From: Mumia flava
GTDB lineage: Bacteria; Actinomycetota; Actinomycetes; Propionibacteriales; Nocardioidaceae
Direction of reading: 5' to 3'
NCBI RefSeq assembly: GCF_002797495.1
Contig: NZ_PGEZ01000002.1
Span: 620,001 to 684,000 of the forward strand
DNA: 64,000 nt
The notes beneath the pieces are model-generated. The model had not been told where the DNA came from. It made no database searches and saw only the letters and a program-made list of their open reading frames with translations. How positions within the stretch are numbered: the stretch's first letter is position 1; each line of letters begins with the position of its first letter. Both the position numbers and the translations under genes were made by a program. This document shows, piece after piece, positions 7,747 through 15,785 of the stretch.

Positions 7747-9720
7747 GTGAGGTCTGGCATCGACGCCGGGAGCATGGACGACGCCACCCGTCCCCAGGAC
7801 GACCTGTTCAGGCACGTCAACGGCGGCTGGCTGGACACGGCCCGGATCCCGGCCGACCGCGCCGTCGCCGGCAGCTTCGTGACCCTCGTGGACGAGGCCG
7901 AGAAGCACGTCCGCGCGATCATCGAGGAGTGCCGCGATGCCGGCGCGGGTGACCCGGCCGGCGACACGACCGACGACGAGCCGGCCAAGATCGGTGCGTT
8001 CTACGCCAGCTTCATGGACACCGACCGGGTCGAGGCCGCCGGCACCGACCCGATCGCCGCCGACCTCGCCGGGATCGAGGAGATCAGCGATCGCGACCAG
8101 CTCGTCGAGGCCCTCGGCTCCCTCGAGCGGCTCGACGCCCCCGGCGCCTTCGGGGGCTACGTCGGCATCGACCGCGGCAACCCGGATCGGTACCTCCTGA
8201 CGCTCGTCCAGGCCGGCCTAGGCCTCCCCGACGAGTCGTACTACCGCGAGGAGGCCTTCGCCGAGGTCCGCACGGCCTACCGTGCCCACGTCGAGACGAT
8301 GCTGACCCTGGCCGGGCTCGACGACGCCGACGGCCGGGCCGCCCGGGTGTACGCCCTGGAGGAGCGGCTCGCGAGCGGGCACTGGGACCGCGTCACGAAC
8401 CGCGACGCCGTCGCGACGTACAACCTCATGACCCGCGCGGAGCTCGACGCGGCCGTCGACACGCTCGACTGGTCGCGCTGGGCCCGCGCCGCCCGGATCG
8501 ACGAGGCGGCACTCGCGGAGGTGGTCGTCGCGCAGCCGTCCTTCCTCGCGACGCTCTCGGACGCGATCGCCGAGGTCGACCTCGCCACGTGGAGGGACTG
8601 GCTGCGCTGGCAGGTCGTCCGGGCCGCAGCGCCCTACCTGTCGAGCCCGCTCGTCGACGCCGACTTCGACTTCTACGGGCGGACGCTGTCCGGCACCGAC
8701 GAGCTCCGCGCCCGCTGGAAGCGCGGCGTGTCCGTGGTCGAGGCGGCGCTCGGCGAGGCCGTCGGCCGGATCTACGTCGAGCGTCACTTCGGCACGACTG
8801 CTCGCGAGCGGATGGACGAGCTCGTCACGAACCTGCTCGAGGCCTACCGGCGCAGCATCTCCTCGCTGGCCTGGATGAGCGACCAGACCCGCGCCCGGGC
8901 GCTGGAGAAGCTCGACTCGTTCACCCCGAAGGTCGGGTTCCCGGTGCGCTGGAAGACGTACGGCGCGCTGGTCGTCGACCCCAGCGACCTGCTCGGCAAC
9001 GTCCGGCGGGCCGCGTCCGTCGCGATGGATCGCGAGCTCGCCAAGCTCGGCGGACCGATCGACCGCGACGAGTGGATGATGACGCCGCAGACGGTCAACG
9101 CGTACTACAACCCGACGATGAACGAGATCGTCTTCCCGGCCGCGATCCTCCAGCCGCCGTTCTTCGACGCCGACGCCGACGACGCGGCGAACTACGGCGG
9201 CATCGGCGCGGTCATCGGGCACGAGATCGGGCACGGGTTCGACGACCAGGGGTCGCGCTACGACGGGACCGGCGCCCTGAACGACTGGTGGACCGCCGAG
9301 GACCGCGCGGCCTTCGAGAAGCTGACCGCGACCCTCGTCGACCAGTACGCCGCGCTCTCGCCCAGCGGCGCGGAGGGCCGCCCGGTCAACGGCGAGCTCA
9401 CCCTCGGCGAGAACATCGGCGACCTCGGTGGCCTCGGGATCGCCTACCAGGCCTACCGGCTCTCGCTCGGCGGCGCCGAGCCGCCGGTGATCGACGGGCT
9501 GACGGGAGCGCAGCGGTTCTTCTTCTCGTGGGCCGCCTGCTGGCGGGGGAAGGTCCGACCGGCCGAGACGGTGCGCCGCCTCACGATCGATCCGCACTCC
9601 CCTCCGGAGTTCCGCGCCAACCAGACCGTCCGCAACCTCGATGCCTTCCACGAGGCGTTCGGGATCGACGAGGGCGACGGGATGTGGTTGTCGCCGCAGG
9701 ACCGGGTGGCGATCTGGTGA
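7747..9720 (+). CDS. M13-family zinc metallopeptidase (neprilysin/PepO-like)
   Basis: Zinc endopeptidase of 657 aa, the usual length of bacterial M13 enzymes, expected to cut short peptides. The catalytic HEIGH is in VIGHEIGHGFDDQG (about residue 492). The third zinc ligand lies in TLGENIGDLGG, and the substrate-binding NAYYNP motif precedes them. No signal peptide or anchor is visible, so the protein is probably cytoplasmic. GTG 7747 is preceded by GAGGAG at 7735-7740. Its TGA overlaps the GTG start of the MFS gene (GTGA), implying coupled translation with an exporter. Confidence 0.93.
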   Translation: MRSGIDAGSMDDATRPQDDLFRHVNGGWLDTARIPADRAVAGSFVTLVDEAEKHVRAIIEECRDAGAGDPAGDTTDDEPAKIGAFYASFMDTDRVEAAGTDPIAADLAGIEEISDRDQLVEALGSLERLDAPGAFGGYVGIDRGNPDRYLLTLVQAGLGLPDESYYREEAFAEVRTAYRAHVETMLTLAGLDDADGRAARVYALEERLASGHWDRVTNRDAVATYNLMTRAELDAAVDTLDWSRWARAARIDEAALAEVVVAQPSFLATLSDAIAEVDLATWRDWLRWQVVRAAAPYLSSPLVDADFDFYGRTLSGTDELRARWKRGVSVVEAALGEAVGRIYVERHFGTTARERMDELVTNLLEAYRRSISSLAWMSDQTRARALEKLDSFTPKVGFPVRWKTYGALVVDPSDLLGNVRRAASVAMDRELAKLGGPIDRDEWMMTPQTVNAYYNPTMNEIVFPAAILQPPFFDADADDAANYGGIGAVIGHEIGHGFDDQGSRYDGTGALNDWWTAEDRAAFEKLTATLVDQYAALSPSGAEGRPVNGELTLGENIGDLGGLGIAYQAYRLSLGGAEPPVIDGLTGAQRFFFSWAACWRGKVRPAETVRRLTIDPHSPPEFRANQTVRNLDAFHEAFGIDEGDGMWLSPQDRVAIW

Positions 9721-10964
9721 GCGACGCCGCGGTCGCTCTGAGGTCGCGGGTCCAACGCCGCACGGTCGCGGTGCTGGCTGCCGCCCAGGTGATCGGCGGC
9801 CTCGGTGCCGGTGCCGCCCTGAGCGTCGGGGCGCTGCTGGTGCGGGACGTGTCCGGCTCGTCGGCCTGGGCGGGCCTCGCGACCACGATGCTCACGCTCG
9901 GCGCGGCGCTGCTGGCCCTGCCGCTCGCCACGCTGGCCGGCCGCACGGGACGACGGGTCAGCCTGACGACGGGGTGGCTGCTGGCGGTGGTCGGGGCGCT
10001 GGTGACGATCGCCGGCGCCCAGGCCGGCAGCGTCGTGCTGACCCTGGCGGGGCTCTTCGTCCTGGGCGCCAACACCGCGACGAACTTCCAGTCCCGCTAC
10101 GCCGCGACCGACCTCGCCGAGCCCACCCAGGTGGGCCGGTCGCTGTCCCTGGTGGTCTGGTCCACGACGATCGGCGCGGTCCTCGGCCCGAACCTCACCA
10201 CCCCGGGTGCCGCGGTGGCCGACCGGCTCGGCCTGCCCGACCTCGCGGGACCGTTCGTCTTCGCCGCGATCGGCTTCGTGGTGGCGGCGCTGCTCATGGC
10301 GGTCGCCCTCGTACCCGACCCGCTCGTGCTCGCCCGCCGGCTGCACGTCGACGCGGGGGGCACCGAGCATCCCCGCCGGAGCCTGCGCGACGCACTCGCC
10401 GTCCTGCGGGTCAACCTGCCGGCACGGACCGGGGTCGTGACGGTCGCGTCGGCGCACGCCGTGATGGTCTCGGTGATGGCGATGACCCCCGTCCACATGG
10501 CCGACCACCATGCGTCGTTGACCGTGATCGGGCTGACGATCAGCCTGCACATCGCGGGCATGTTCGCCCTGTCGCCGGTGATGGGGCTGCTGGCCGACCG
10601 CTGGGGGCGCGGCCGCACGATCATCGCCGGCCAGGCGACGCTGCTGCTCGCGGTGCTGATCGCCGGCACGTCCGGCCACTCGGAGGTGCAGATCACGATC
10701 GGGCTGGTGCTGCTCGGCCTGGGCTGGTCGGCCTCGATGATCGCGGGGTCGGCGCTGGTGGCCGGCACGGTGGAGATCGAGGAGCGCCCGAGCGTCCAAG
10801 GGCTCTCCGACCTGCTGATGAACCTCGCCGGCGCGTTCGGGGGCCTGCTCGCCGGAGTCGTCGTGAACCTGTGGGGCTTCGGCCCGCTCAACGTCGTCGC
10901 CGCCTTCCTGACCGTGCCGGTGATCCGGATGGTCCTGGCGGGTCGGCACCGCCCGCCGCGCTGA
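9717..10964 (+). CDS. MFS transporter
   Basis: Major facilitator superfamily permease of 415 aa with about 12 hydrophobic segments, presumably exporting a small molecule. The conserved loop between helices 2 and 3 reads ATLAGRTGRRVS, and the repeat of it in the second half reads GLLADRWGRGRT. The GTG start at 9717 overlaps the stop of the M13 peptidase by 4 bp, so the two genes form an operon. A functional link between a peptidase and an exporter (for example peptide processing and efflux) is only suggested by this coupling. Substrate unknown. Confidence 0.85.
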   Translation: MSDAAVALRSRVQRRTVAVLAAAQVIGGLGAGAALSVGALLVRDVSGSSAWAGLATTMLTLGAALLALPLATLAGRTGRRVSLTTGWLLAVVGALVTIAGAQAGSVVLTLAGLFVLGANTATNFQSRYAATDLAEPTQVGRSLSLVVWSTTIGAVLGPNLTTPGAAVADRLGLPDLAGPFVFAAIGFVVAALLMAVALVPDPLVLARRLHVDAGGTEHPRRSLRDALAVLRVNLPARTGVVTVASAHAVMVSVMAMTPVHMADHHASLTVIGLTISLHIAGMFALSPVMGLLADRWGRGRTIIAGQATLLLAVLIAGTSGHSEVQITIGLVLLGLGWSASMIAGSALVAGTVEIEERPSVQGLSDLLMNLAGAFGGLLAGVVVNLWGFGPLNVVAAFLTVPVIRMVLAGRHRPPR

Positions 10965-11027
10965 GGCGACGGTCTCACCCACCCTGCCGATCGGCGCGTC
11001 GCCCGGGGTGCCGGGCAGACTGGTCCC

Positions 11028-12041
11028 GTGAGCACCGATCAGCACAGCACCACCGGCGCGTACGTCACGGGTGGCGAGGCCTTCAACCGGGACATGCGCT
11101 ACATCCCGACCCGGATCACGCGTGACGGACGGGACGGCTACCCGGTCGAGCCCGGCCGCTACCGGCTCGTCGCGGCGCGGGCCTGTCCGTGGGCCAACCG
11201 CGCGGTGATCGTGCGTCGCCTGCTGGGGCTCGAGGACGTGATCTCGATGGGGTTGTGCGGCCCGGTCCACGACGCGCGGAGCTGGACGTTCGACCTCGAC
11301 CCCGGCGGCGTCGATCCCGTGCTGGGCTACGAGCGCCTCCAGGAGGCGTACTTCGCCCGTGTCCCGGGCTACGAGCGCGGCATCACCGTGCCGGCGCTGG
11401 TGGACGTCCCGACGCGTGCGGTGGTGACCAACGACTTCCCGCAGATCACCCACGACCTCTTCTTCGAGTGGCGCGACCACCACCGCGAGGGCGCCCCCGA
11501 CCTGTGGCCCGACGCCGTCCGCGAGGAGATGGACGCGGTGATGGAGCGGGTCTTCACCGAGGTCAACAACGGCGTGTACCGGTGCGGTTTCGCCGGGTCC
11601 CAGGAGTCGTACGACCAGGCGTACGGCCGGTTGTGGGACGCGATGGACTGGCTCTCCGAACGCCTGTCCGCCCGCCGCTACCTGATGGGCGCGACGATCA
11701 CCGAGGCCGACGTCCGGCTGTTCACGACGCTCGCGCGCTTCGACTCCGTCTACCACGGCCACTTCAAGTGCAACCGGCAGAAGCTGTCGGAGATGCCGGT
11801 GCTGTGGGCCTACGCCCGCGACCTGTTCCAGACACCGGGCTTCGGCGACACGATCGACCAGGGCCAGATCAAGCGGCACTACTACGTCGTGCACTCCGAC
11901 ATCAACCCCACCGGCATCGTCCCCGACGGACCCGACCTCGCCGGCTGGACCACGCCGCACGGCCGTGAGGCCCTCGGCGACCGCCCGTTCGGTGACGGGA
12001 CGGCACCGGCTCCGCTGCCGCACGGGGTGCTCGCGACCTGA
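11028..12041 (+). CDS. Glutathionyl-hydroquinone reductase-like (GST superfamily)
   Basis: Protein of 337 aa in the xi-class glutathione transferase group, which reduces glutathionyl-hydroquinones and related conjugates. The catalytic CPW motif is in ARACPWANR (about residue 48), and the N-terminal FNRDMRYIPTRIT stretch is characteristic. The all-helical C-terminal GST domain follows. Actinobacteria use mycothiol rather than glutathione, so the natural thiol partner is uncertain. GTG 11028 lies 6 nt after a CAGACT -10-like box, consistent with a leaderless message. Confidence 0.87.
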   Translation: MSTDQHSTTGAYVTGGEAFNRDMRYIPTRITRDGRDGYPVEPGRYRLVAARACPWANRAVIVRRLLGLEDVISMGLCGPVHDARSWTFDLDPGGVDPVLGYERLQEAYFARVPGYERGITVPALVDVPTRAVVTNDFPQITHDLFFEWRDHHREGAPDLWPDAVREEMDAVMERVFTEVNNGVYRCGFAGSQESYDQAYGRLWDAMDWLSERLSARRYLMGATITEADVRLFTTLARFDSVYHGHFKCNRQKLSEMPVLWAYARDLFQTPGFGDTIDQGQIKRHYYVVHSDINPTGIVPDGPDLAGWTTPHGREALGDRPFGDGTAPAPLPHGVLAT

Positions 12042-12054
12042 CGCGGACGGGGTC

Positions 12055-12084
12055 TTGTCAGGGCGCGTCCGCAGCACCTACCGT
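12055..12084 (+). promoter_or_regulatory. Sigma-A-type promoter for the PAS gene
   Basis: TTGTCA (12055-12060), an 18-nt spacer and TACCGT (12079-12084) fit a housekeeping promoter. Transcription would start near 12091, about 40 nt before the ATG at 12131. Confidence 0.45.
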
Positions 12085-12130
12085 CGGTCGCACCGGCGGG
12101 GGCCGGGTTGGCGACTCGGGGGAGCTGCGC

Positions 12131-12709
12131 ATGCACAACACGCCGTGGGGTCCGGCACCGGCGGCCGGACGCTTCACCTACTGGCCCGCTGACGATCGCT
12201 GGCACTGGTCGAGGGAGGTCTACGCGATCTTCGGCCTCGAGACCGAGCGCGAGATCAGCACCGACCTGGTGCTGGAGCACACCCATCCCGAGGACGTCGA
12301 GCAGACTCGCGCGGTGCTGTCCCGCGTCGGGTCGAACGGCCCGTTCAGCTTCACCCACCGCATCGTCGACGCCGACCACCTCGTTCACACCGTCGTCTCC
12401 GTCGGCTCCGACGAGCTCGGCGAGTCGGGCACGATCGAACGGCTGGACGGGTTCATCGTCGACCTGACCGACGTGCCGCGTCCGGCGTGGTCGTTGCCGA
12501 TGGTGCCGGTGGAGTTCGATCCGGCCGACCTGGTGATCACGGGGTGCGTGACGTGCGCCCAGTGGTGGGCCGAGGTGGCGCACTCGTCGAGCGGGCAGCT
12601 GGTGGTCCGGGAGTGGCACGAGGCGTCCTGTCCCGAGGCGCTGCGCTGGAGCACGCTGGACGAGGTCGACCCCTCGACCGAGCCCGCTCGGGAGCAGCTG
12701 GCCGACTGA
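12131..12709 (+). CDS. PAS-domain protein with unassigned C-terminus
   Basis: Soluble 192-aa protein. Residues 15-118 read as a PAS fold (WHWSREVYAIFGLE, then EHTHPEDVEQT), a sensory module that usually binds a ligand or cofactor. No kinase, cyclase or DNA-binding output domain follows. The last 70 residues are unfamiliar and contain GCVTCAQWW and HEASCPEALRW, with three cysteines that could be redox-active or bind metal. The ATG has a GGGGGAG ribosome site. It immediately precedes the polymer cluster, but no link is demonstrated. Confidence 0.7.
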   Translation: MHNTPWGPAPAAGRFTYWPADDRWHWSREVYAIFGLETEREISTDLVLEHTHPEDVEQTRAVLSRVGSNGPFSFTHRIVDADHLVHTVVSVGSDELGESGTIERLDGFIVDLTDVPRPAWSLPMVPVEFDPADLVITGCVTCAQWWAEVAHSSSGQLVVREWHEASCPEALRWSTLDEVDPSTEPAREQLAD

Positions 12710-12722
12710 TACGGTGGCCGCC

Positions 12723-13544
12723 GTGCCGCAGTCCTCCCCCCGCCCCGATCGCCCGACGCTCGCCGAGTACCGCGCGATCGCGCAGCCGCCCGAGGTGCGC
12801 GCCCGTCGCAGCGCCGAGCACTGGGTCGCGGACCTCTACCTGCGGGACCTCTCGCCGTACGTCAGCCGCCCGCTGGTGCGGCTCGGGCTCAGCGCCAACG
12901 CCGTGACGTACGTGATGATCCTGACCGGGTGGGCGGCCGCCGGCGCGCTGCTGATCCCGGGGATCGCCGGCGCGGTGGTCGGCGTCGTGCTCGGCCAGCT
13001 CCAGATGCTGCTCGACTGCTCCGACGGGGAGGTCGCACGCTGGCGCAACACGTTCTCGCCGGTCGGGACGTTCCTCGACAAGATCGCCCACTACACGACC
13101 GAGTCGCTGATCCCGATCGCGCTGGGCGTGCGGGCGGCCGGGGGCCTCGGGGACCTGGACGGGCACTACGGCTGGACCACCCTGGGGGCGCTGCTGGCCG
13201 TCGTGATCCTGCTGAACAAGGCCTTGAACGACTTCGTGCACGTCTCCCGGACCTTCTCCGGTCTCCCCCGGGTCGCCGACAGCGCCGAGACCGCGGCCCC
13301 GCGGCCCGGGCTCGTCGCGAGGCTGCGCCGGATCGCTCGGTTCGTGCCGTTCCACCGGCTGTACCACTCCGTCGAGATGACGCTGCTGGTCCTCGTCGCC
13401 GCGGTGGTCGACGTGGTCGCGGGATCGGCCTGGGGCGGGCTCGCGGGCACGCGTACGCTGCTGGTCGTGCTGCTGCCGCTGTCGGTGCTCGCGGTCGTCG
13501 GACACTTCGTGACGATCCTCGCCTCGTCGCGGCTGCGCGCCTAG
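12723..13544 (+). CDS. CDP-alcohol phosphatidyltransferase family protein, catalytic Asp-to-His variant
   Basis: Membrane enzyme of 273 aa expected to transfer a phospho-alcohol from a CDP-alcohol to an acceptor alcohol. The signature reads D98-x2-D101-G102-x2-A105-R106, then G115-x3-D119-x3-H123. The fourth aspartate of the canonical motif, proposed to be the catalytic base, is a histidine here. Several hydrophobic helices follow. I chose GTG 12723 over an open GTG at 12714, because the latter lies inside a TACGGT -10 box (12710-12715) and 12723 is 7 nt downstream of it. It lies directly before a glycerophosphotransferase gene, pointing to wall-polymer or lipid-anchor synthesis. Confidence 0.83.
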   Translation: MPQSSPRPDRPTLAEYRAIAQPPEVRARRSAEHWVADLYLRDLSPYVSRPLVRLGLSANAVTYVMILTGWAAAGALLIPGIAGAVVGVVLGQLQMLLDCSDGEVARWRNTFSPVGTFLDKIAHYTTESLIPIALGVRAAGGLGDLDGHYGWTTLGALLAVVILLNKALNDFVHVSRTFSGLPRVADSAETAAPRPGLVARLRRIARFVPFHRLYHSVEMTLLVLVAAVVDVVAGSAWGGLAGTRTLLVVLLPLSVLAVVGHFVTILASSRLRA

Positions 13545-13547
13545 GAT
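13542..13547 (+). promoter_or_regulatory. -10 box TAGGAT overlapping the preceding stop codon
   Basis: The TAG stop of the phosphatidyltransferase gene (13542-13544) begins a TAGGAT hexamer. Exactly 7 nt later is the GTG start of the next gene (13555), so the downstream gene can be transcribed leaderlessly from within the operon junction. Confidence 0.55.
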
Positions 13548-13554
13548 CGGCGAC

Positions 13555-14733
13555 GTGCAGCGGATCAGGCGGGTCGCCGGCATCGGTGCGCGTGCGACGG
13601 CGATGGTGCGCAACCGTCTCGCACGCAGCTCGTTCGCCGCGCGGTGCAACGACGACCCGCGCGCCCGTACGGCCCCCGTCGCCCTCTACCTCGCCGACGG
13701 ACCGGAGAACGTCTACCAGCTGCGGCAGTGGGACCGTGTGGCCGAGGACCTCGACGAGCCGGTCGTCGTGATCGTGTCCCGTCCGGACACCGGCCGCCGC
13801 GTCCTCGAGGAGACCACCCTGCCGGTGTTCTTCGCGCCCGGGTCGACCTACCTCGAGGATCTCGTCGCCGACGGACACCTCGAGGTGGTGCTGTACGTCA
13901 ACCATCTCCCGCTGAACTTCCGGATGCTGAGGTTCGCCGAGCCGGTGCACGTCCACCTGGGCCACGGCGAGTCCGACAAGGACTCCAGCGTGTCCAACCA
14001 GAACAAGGCCTACGACCTGGTCGCCCTGGCCGGACCGGCCGCGACCGAGCGGGTGGCAACGCGGCTGCGGATGTTCGACGTCGCCGCGCACGTGCGCGAG
14101 ATCGGCCGCCCGCAGCTCGACCTCGACCACCCCGGCGCACCGGACTGGCCGGACGACGGCACGACTCGCGTGCTCTACGCGCCGACGTGGGAGGGCGACC
14201 GCGCGAGCATGGCGTACGGGTCGGTGGCGAGCCACGGCGTCGGCCTGGTGGGAGCGCTCCTCGCGGACCCGCGCTATCGCGTGATCTACCGGCCCCATCC
14301 GCGGACCGGGATCCAGTCCCCGGCGTACGCCGAGGCCGACCGCGCCGTGCGCGCCATGATCGGCGCCGCCGGTCCGCGTCACCTGGTCGACGAGGGGCCG
14401 TACGGCTGGCAGTGGGCGTTCGCGGACGCGTGCATCACCGACCTGTCCTCGGTGGCCTACGACTGGCTCGCGACCACCAAGCCGATGCTCGTCACCGTGC
14501 CGGCCGAGCCGCGGGTCACCCTCCCGGACAGCAGGCTGCTGTCCGACGTGGACCGGATCACGGTGGACGACGCCGTACGGGCGCCTGCGCTGCTCGACGC
14601 GGCGTCCCGGCCGGCCCGCCGGGCGGCGCTCCAGGCACTGTCGGCGCACTACTTCGGTGACACGGCGCCGGGTGCGTCGATGGACCGCTTCCGGGCCCTG
14701 GTCGCCGAGGCCCGCACCCTCGCGCGCACCTGA
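13555..14733 (+). CDS. CDP-glycerol glycerophosphotransferase family protein (single domain)
   Basis: Soluble or peripheral 392-aa member of the teichoic-acid polyol-phosphate transferase family, expected to add glycerol- or ribitol-phosphate units to a lipid-linked polymer. Family motifs: LGHGESDKDSS (about residue 140), LYAPTWEGD, YRPHPRTG (about residue 245) and ITDLSSVAYDWL (about residue 290). No membrane segments are seen, unlike the 1165-residue relative downstream. GTG 13555 follows TAGGAT by 7 nt. It ends 84 bp before a convergent glycosyltransferase, with a strong palindrome in between. Confidence 0.85.
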   Translation: MQRIRRVAGIGARATAMVRNRLARSSFAARCNDDPRARTAPVALYLADGPENVYQLRQWDRVAEDLDEPVVVIVSRPDTGRRVLEETTLPVFFAPGSTYLEDLVADGHLEVVLYVNHLPLNFRMLRFAEPVHVHLGHGESDKDSSVSNQNKAYDLVALAGPAATERVATRLRMFDVAAHVREIGRPQLDLDHPGAPDWPDDGTTRVLYAPTWEGDRASMAYGSVASHGVGLVGALLADPRYRVIYRPHPRTGIQSPAYAEADRAVRAMIGAAGPRHLVDEGPYGWQWAFADACITDLSSVAYDWLATTKPMLVTVPAEPRVTLPDSRLLSDVDRITVDDAVRAPALLDAASRPARRAALQALSAHYFGDTAPGASMDRFRALVAEARTLART

Positions 14734-14741
14734 CGGCTCGT

Positions 14742-14807
14742 CCGCGATTCGTCGGGTTGCGGTGGGTTCGGACCGCCCGAAAGCCTCCGCAACTCGACGA
14801 ATCGCGG
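14742..14807. terminator. Long hairpin between convergent genes
   Basis: Arms of 21 nt (14742-14762 and 14787-14807, one mismatch; core ATTCGTCG/CGACGAAT) enclose a 24-nt loop that itself contains TTCGG...CCGAA. Its position between two convergent genes suits a bidirectional terminator. It may instead be a dispersed palindromic repeat, since there is no T tract. Confidence 0.6.
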
Positions 14808-14816
14808 TCGGGAGGG

Positions 14817-15785
14817 TCAGCCGCGGAGGAAGCCGGCGCCCCAGGTGAGATGGAGGGTGCCGATCGCGAGCGGGAGGCGTACGCGCGCCGCCGCGTCCAG
14901 GTCCCGGCCCTCGACCGCGGAGACAGCGAGCACCCCGAGCCCGTACGCCGCGGGTGCCACGAACCCGAGCAGCGGCCAGCCGCCGGTCACGAGCCCGACC
15001 GCACCGACGACCAGCCCCGCCCCGGTCGCGACCGCGGCGGCCGGCGGCGCGAGGTAGCGCACCGACGCGGTCTGCGGGTAGCGGCGGATCACCTTGCGGC
15101 GCCACTGGCCGGTCTTGTACTGCTGACGGGCGAAGTCGCGCCAGGTCTCGCGCGGGTGGTAGACCACCGCGAGGTCGGGCAGGAACCAGACCGTCTCCCC
15201 CGCCTGCCGCAGCCGGAGATTGAGCTCCCAGTCCTGGGCCCGGACGAAGTACTCGTCGTACCCGCCGACGGCCTTGAACGCCGAGCGCCGGAACGCGCCG
15301 AGGTAGACCGTCGGCTGCGGACCGGGGTCGCCCCCGACGTGGAACGCCGCTCCGCCGATCCCGAACCGCGACGACATCGCGCGCGCCACCGCGCGCCCGA
15401 ACGGACCGTGCCCCACCGGCTCCATCCGGCCGCCGACGTTCGCCGCGCCGGTGCGCTCGAGCTCCGCGACGACCCGCGCGACGTAGTCCGACGGGTACAG
15501 CGCGTGCCCGTCGGCGCGGACGAGGTAGTCGTGCTTCGCCGCGGAGACCGCGGCGTTGAGCCCGTGCGGGGTCAGGCCGGTCGGGTTGTCGACGACGGTG
15601 AGCCGCGGCTCGTCGGCGGCGAGCGCGTCCGCGATCTCACGGGTCCGGTCGTGGGACGGTCCGACCGCCACGACCAGCTCGAGGTCGCCGTCGTAGTCCT
15701 GCGCGAGGATCCGTGCGACGCAGTCGGCGAGGTCGCGCTCCTCGTCGCGGACGGTCATGAACACCGACACGGCCGGCATGCCCAT
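14817..15785 (-). CDS. Family 2 glycosyltransferase, ExoA-like
   Basis: Glycosyltransferase of 322 aa, GT-A fold, with two or three C-terminal hydrophobic helices (about residues 225-290). Near the N-terminus it shows VSVFMTVRDEERDL. NPTGLTPHGLNAAV and LVRADGHALYP provide the nucleotide-sugar and metal site, and QDWELNLRLR is the acceptor/catalytic region. The order of motifs resembles succinoglycan-type ExoA enzymes. The ATG overlaps the stop of the large bifunctional transferase gene (TGATG), so it is the last gene of a three-gene overlapping operon, probably decorating or linking the same polymer. Confidence 0.85.
   Translation of the reverse strand: MGMPAVSVFMTVRDEERDLADCVARILAQDYDGDLELVVAVGPSHDRTREIADALAADEPRLTVVDNPTGLTPHGLNAAVSAAKHDYLVRADGHALYPSDYVARVVAELERTGAANVGGRMEPVGHGPFGRAVARAMSSRFGIGGAAFHVGGDPGPQPTVYLGAFRRSAFKAVGGYDEYFVRAQDWELNLRLRQAGETVWFLPDLAVVYHPRETWRDFARQQYKTGQWRRKVIRRYPQTASVRYLAPPAAAVATGAGLVVGAVGLVTGGWPLLGFVAPAAYGLGVLAVSAVEGRDLDAAARVRLPLAIGTLHLTWGAGFLRG

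Noticed and set aside
9453-12077. Minus-strand open frame of 874 codons
   Set aside because: It runs antisense through the MFS and GST-like genes with no recognisable domain.
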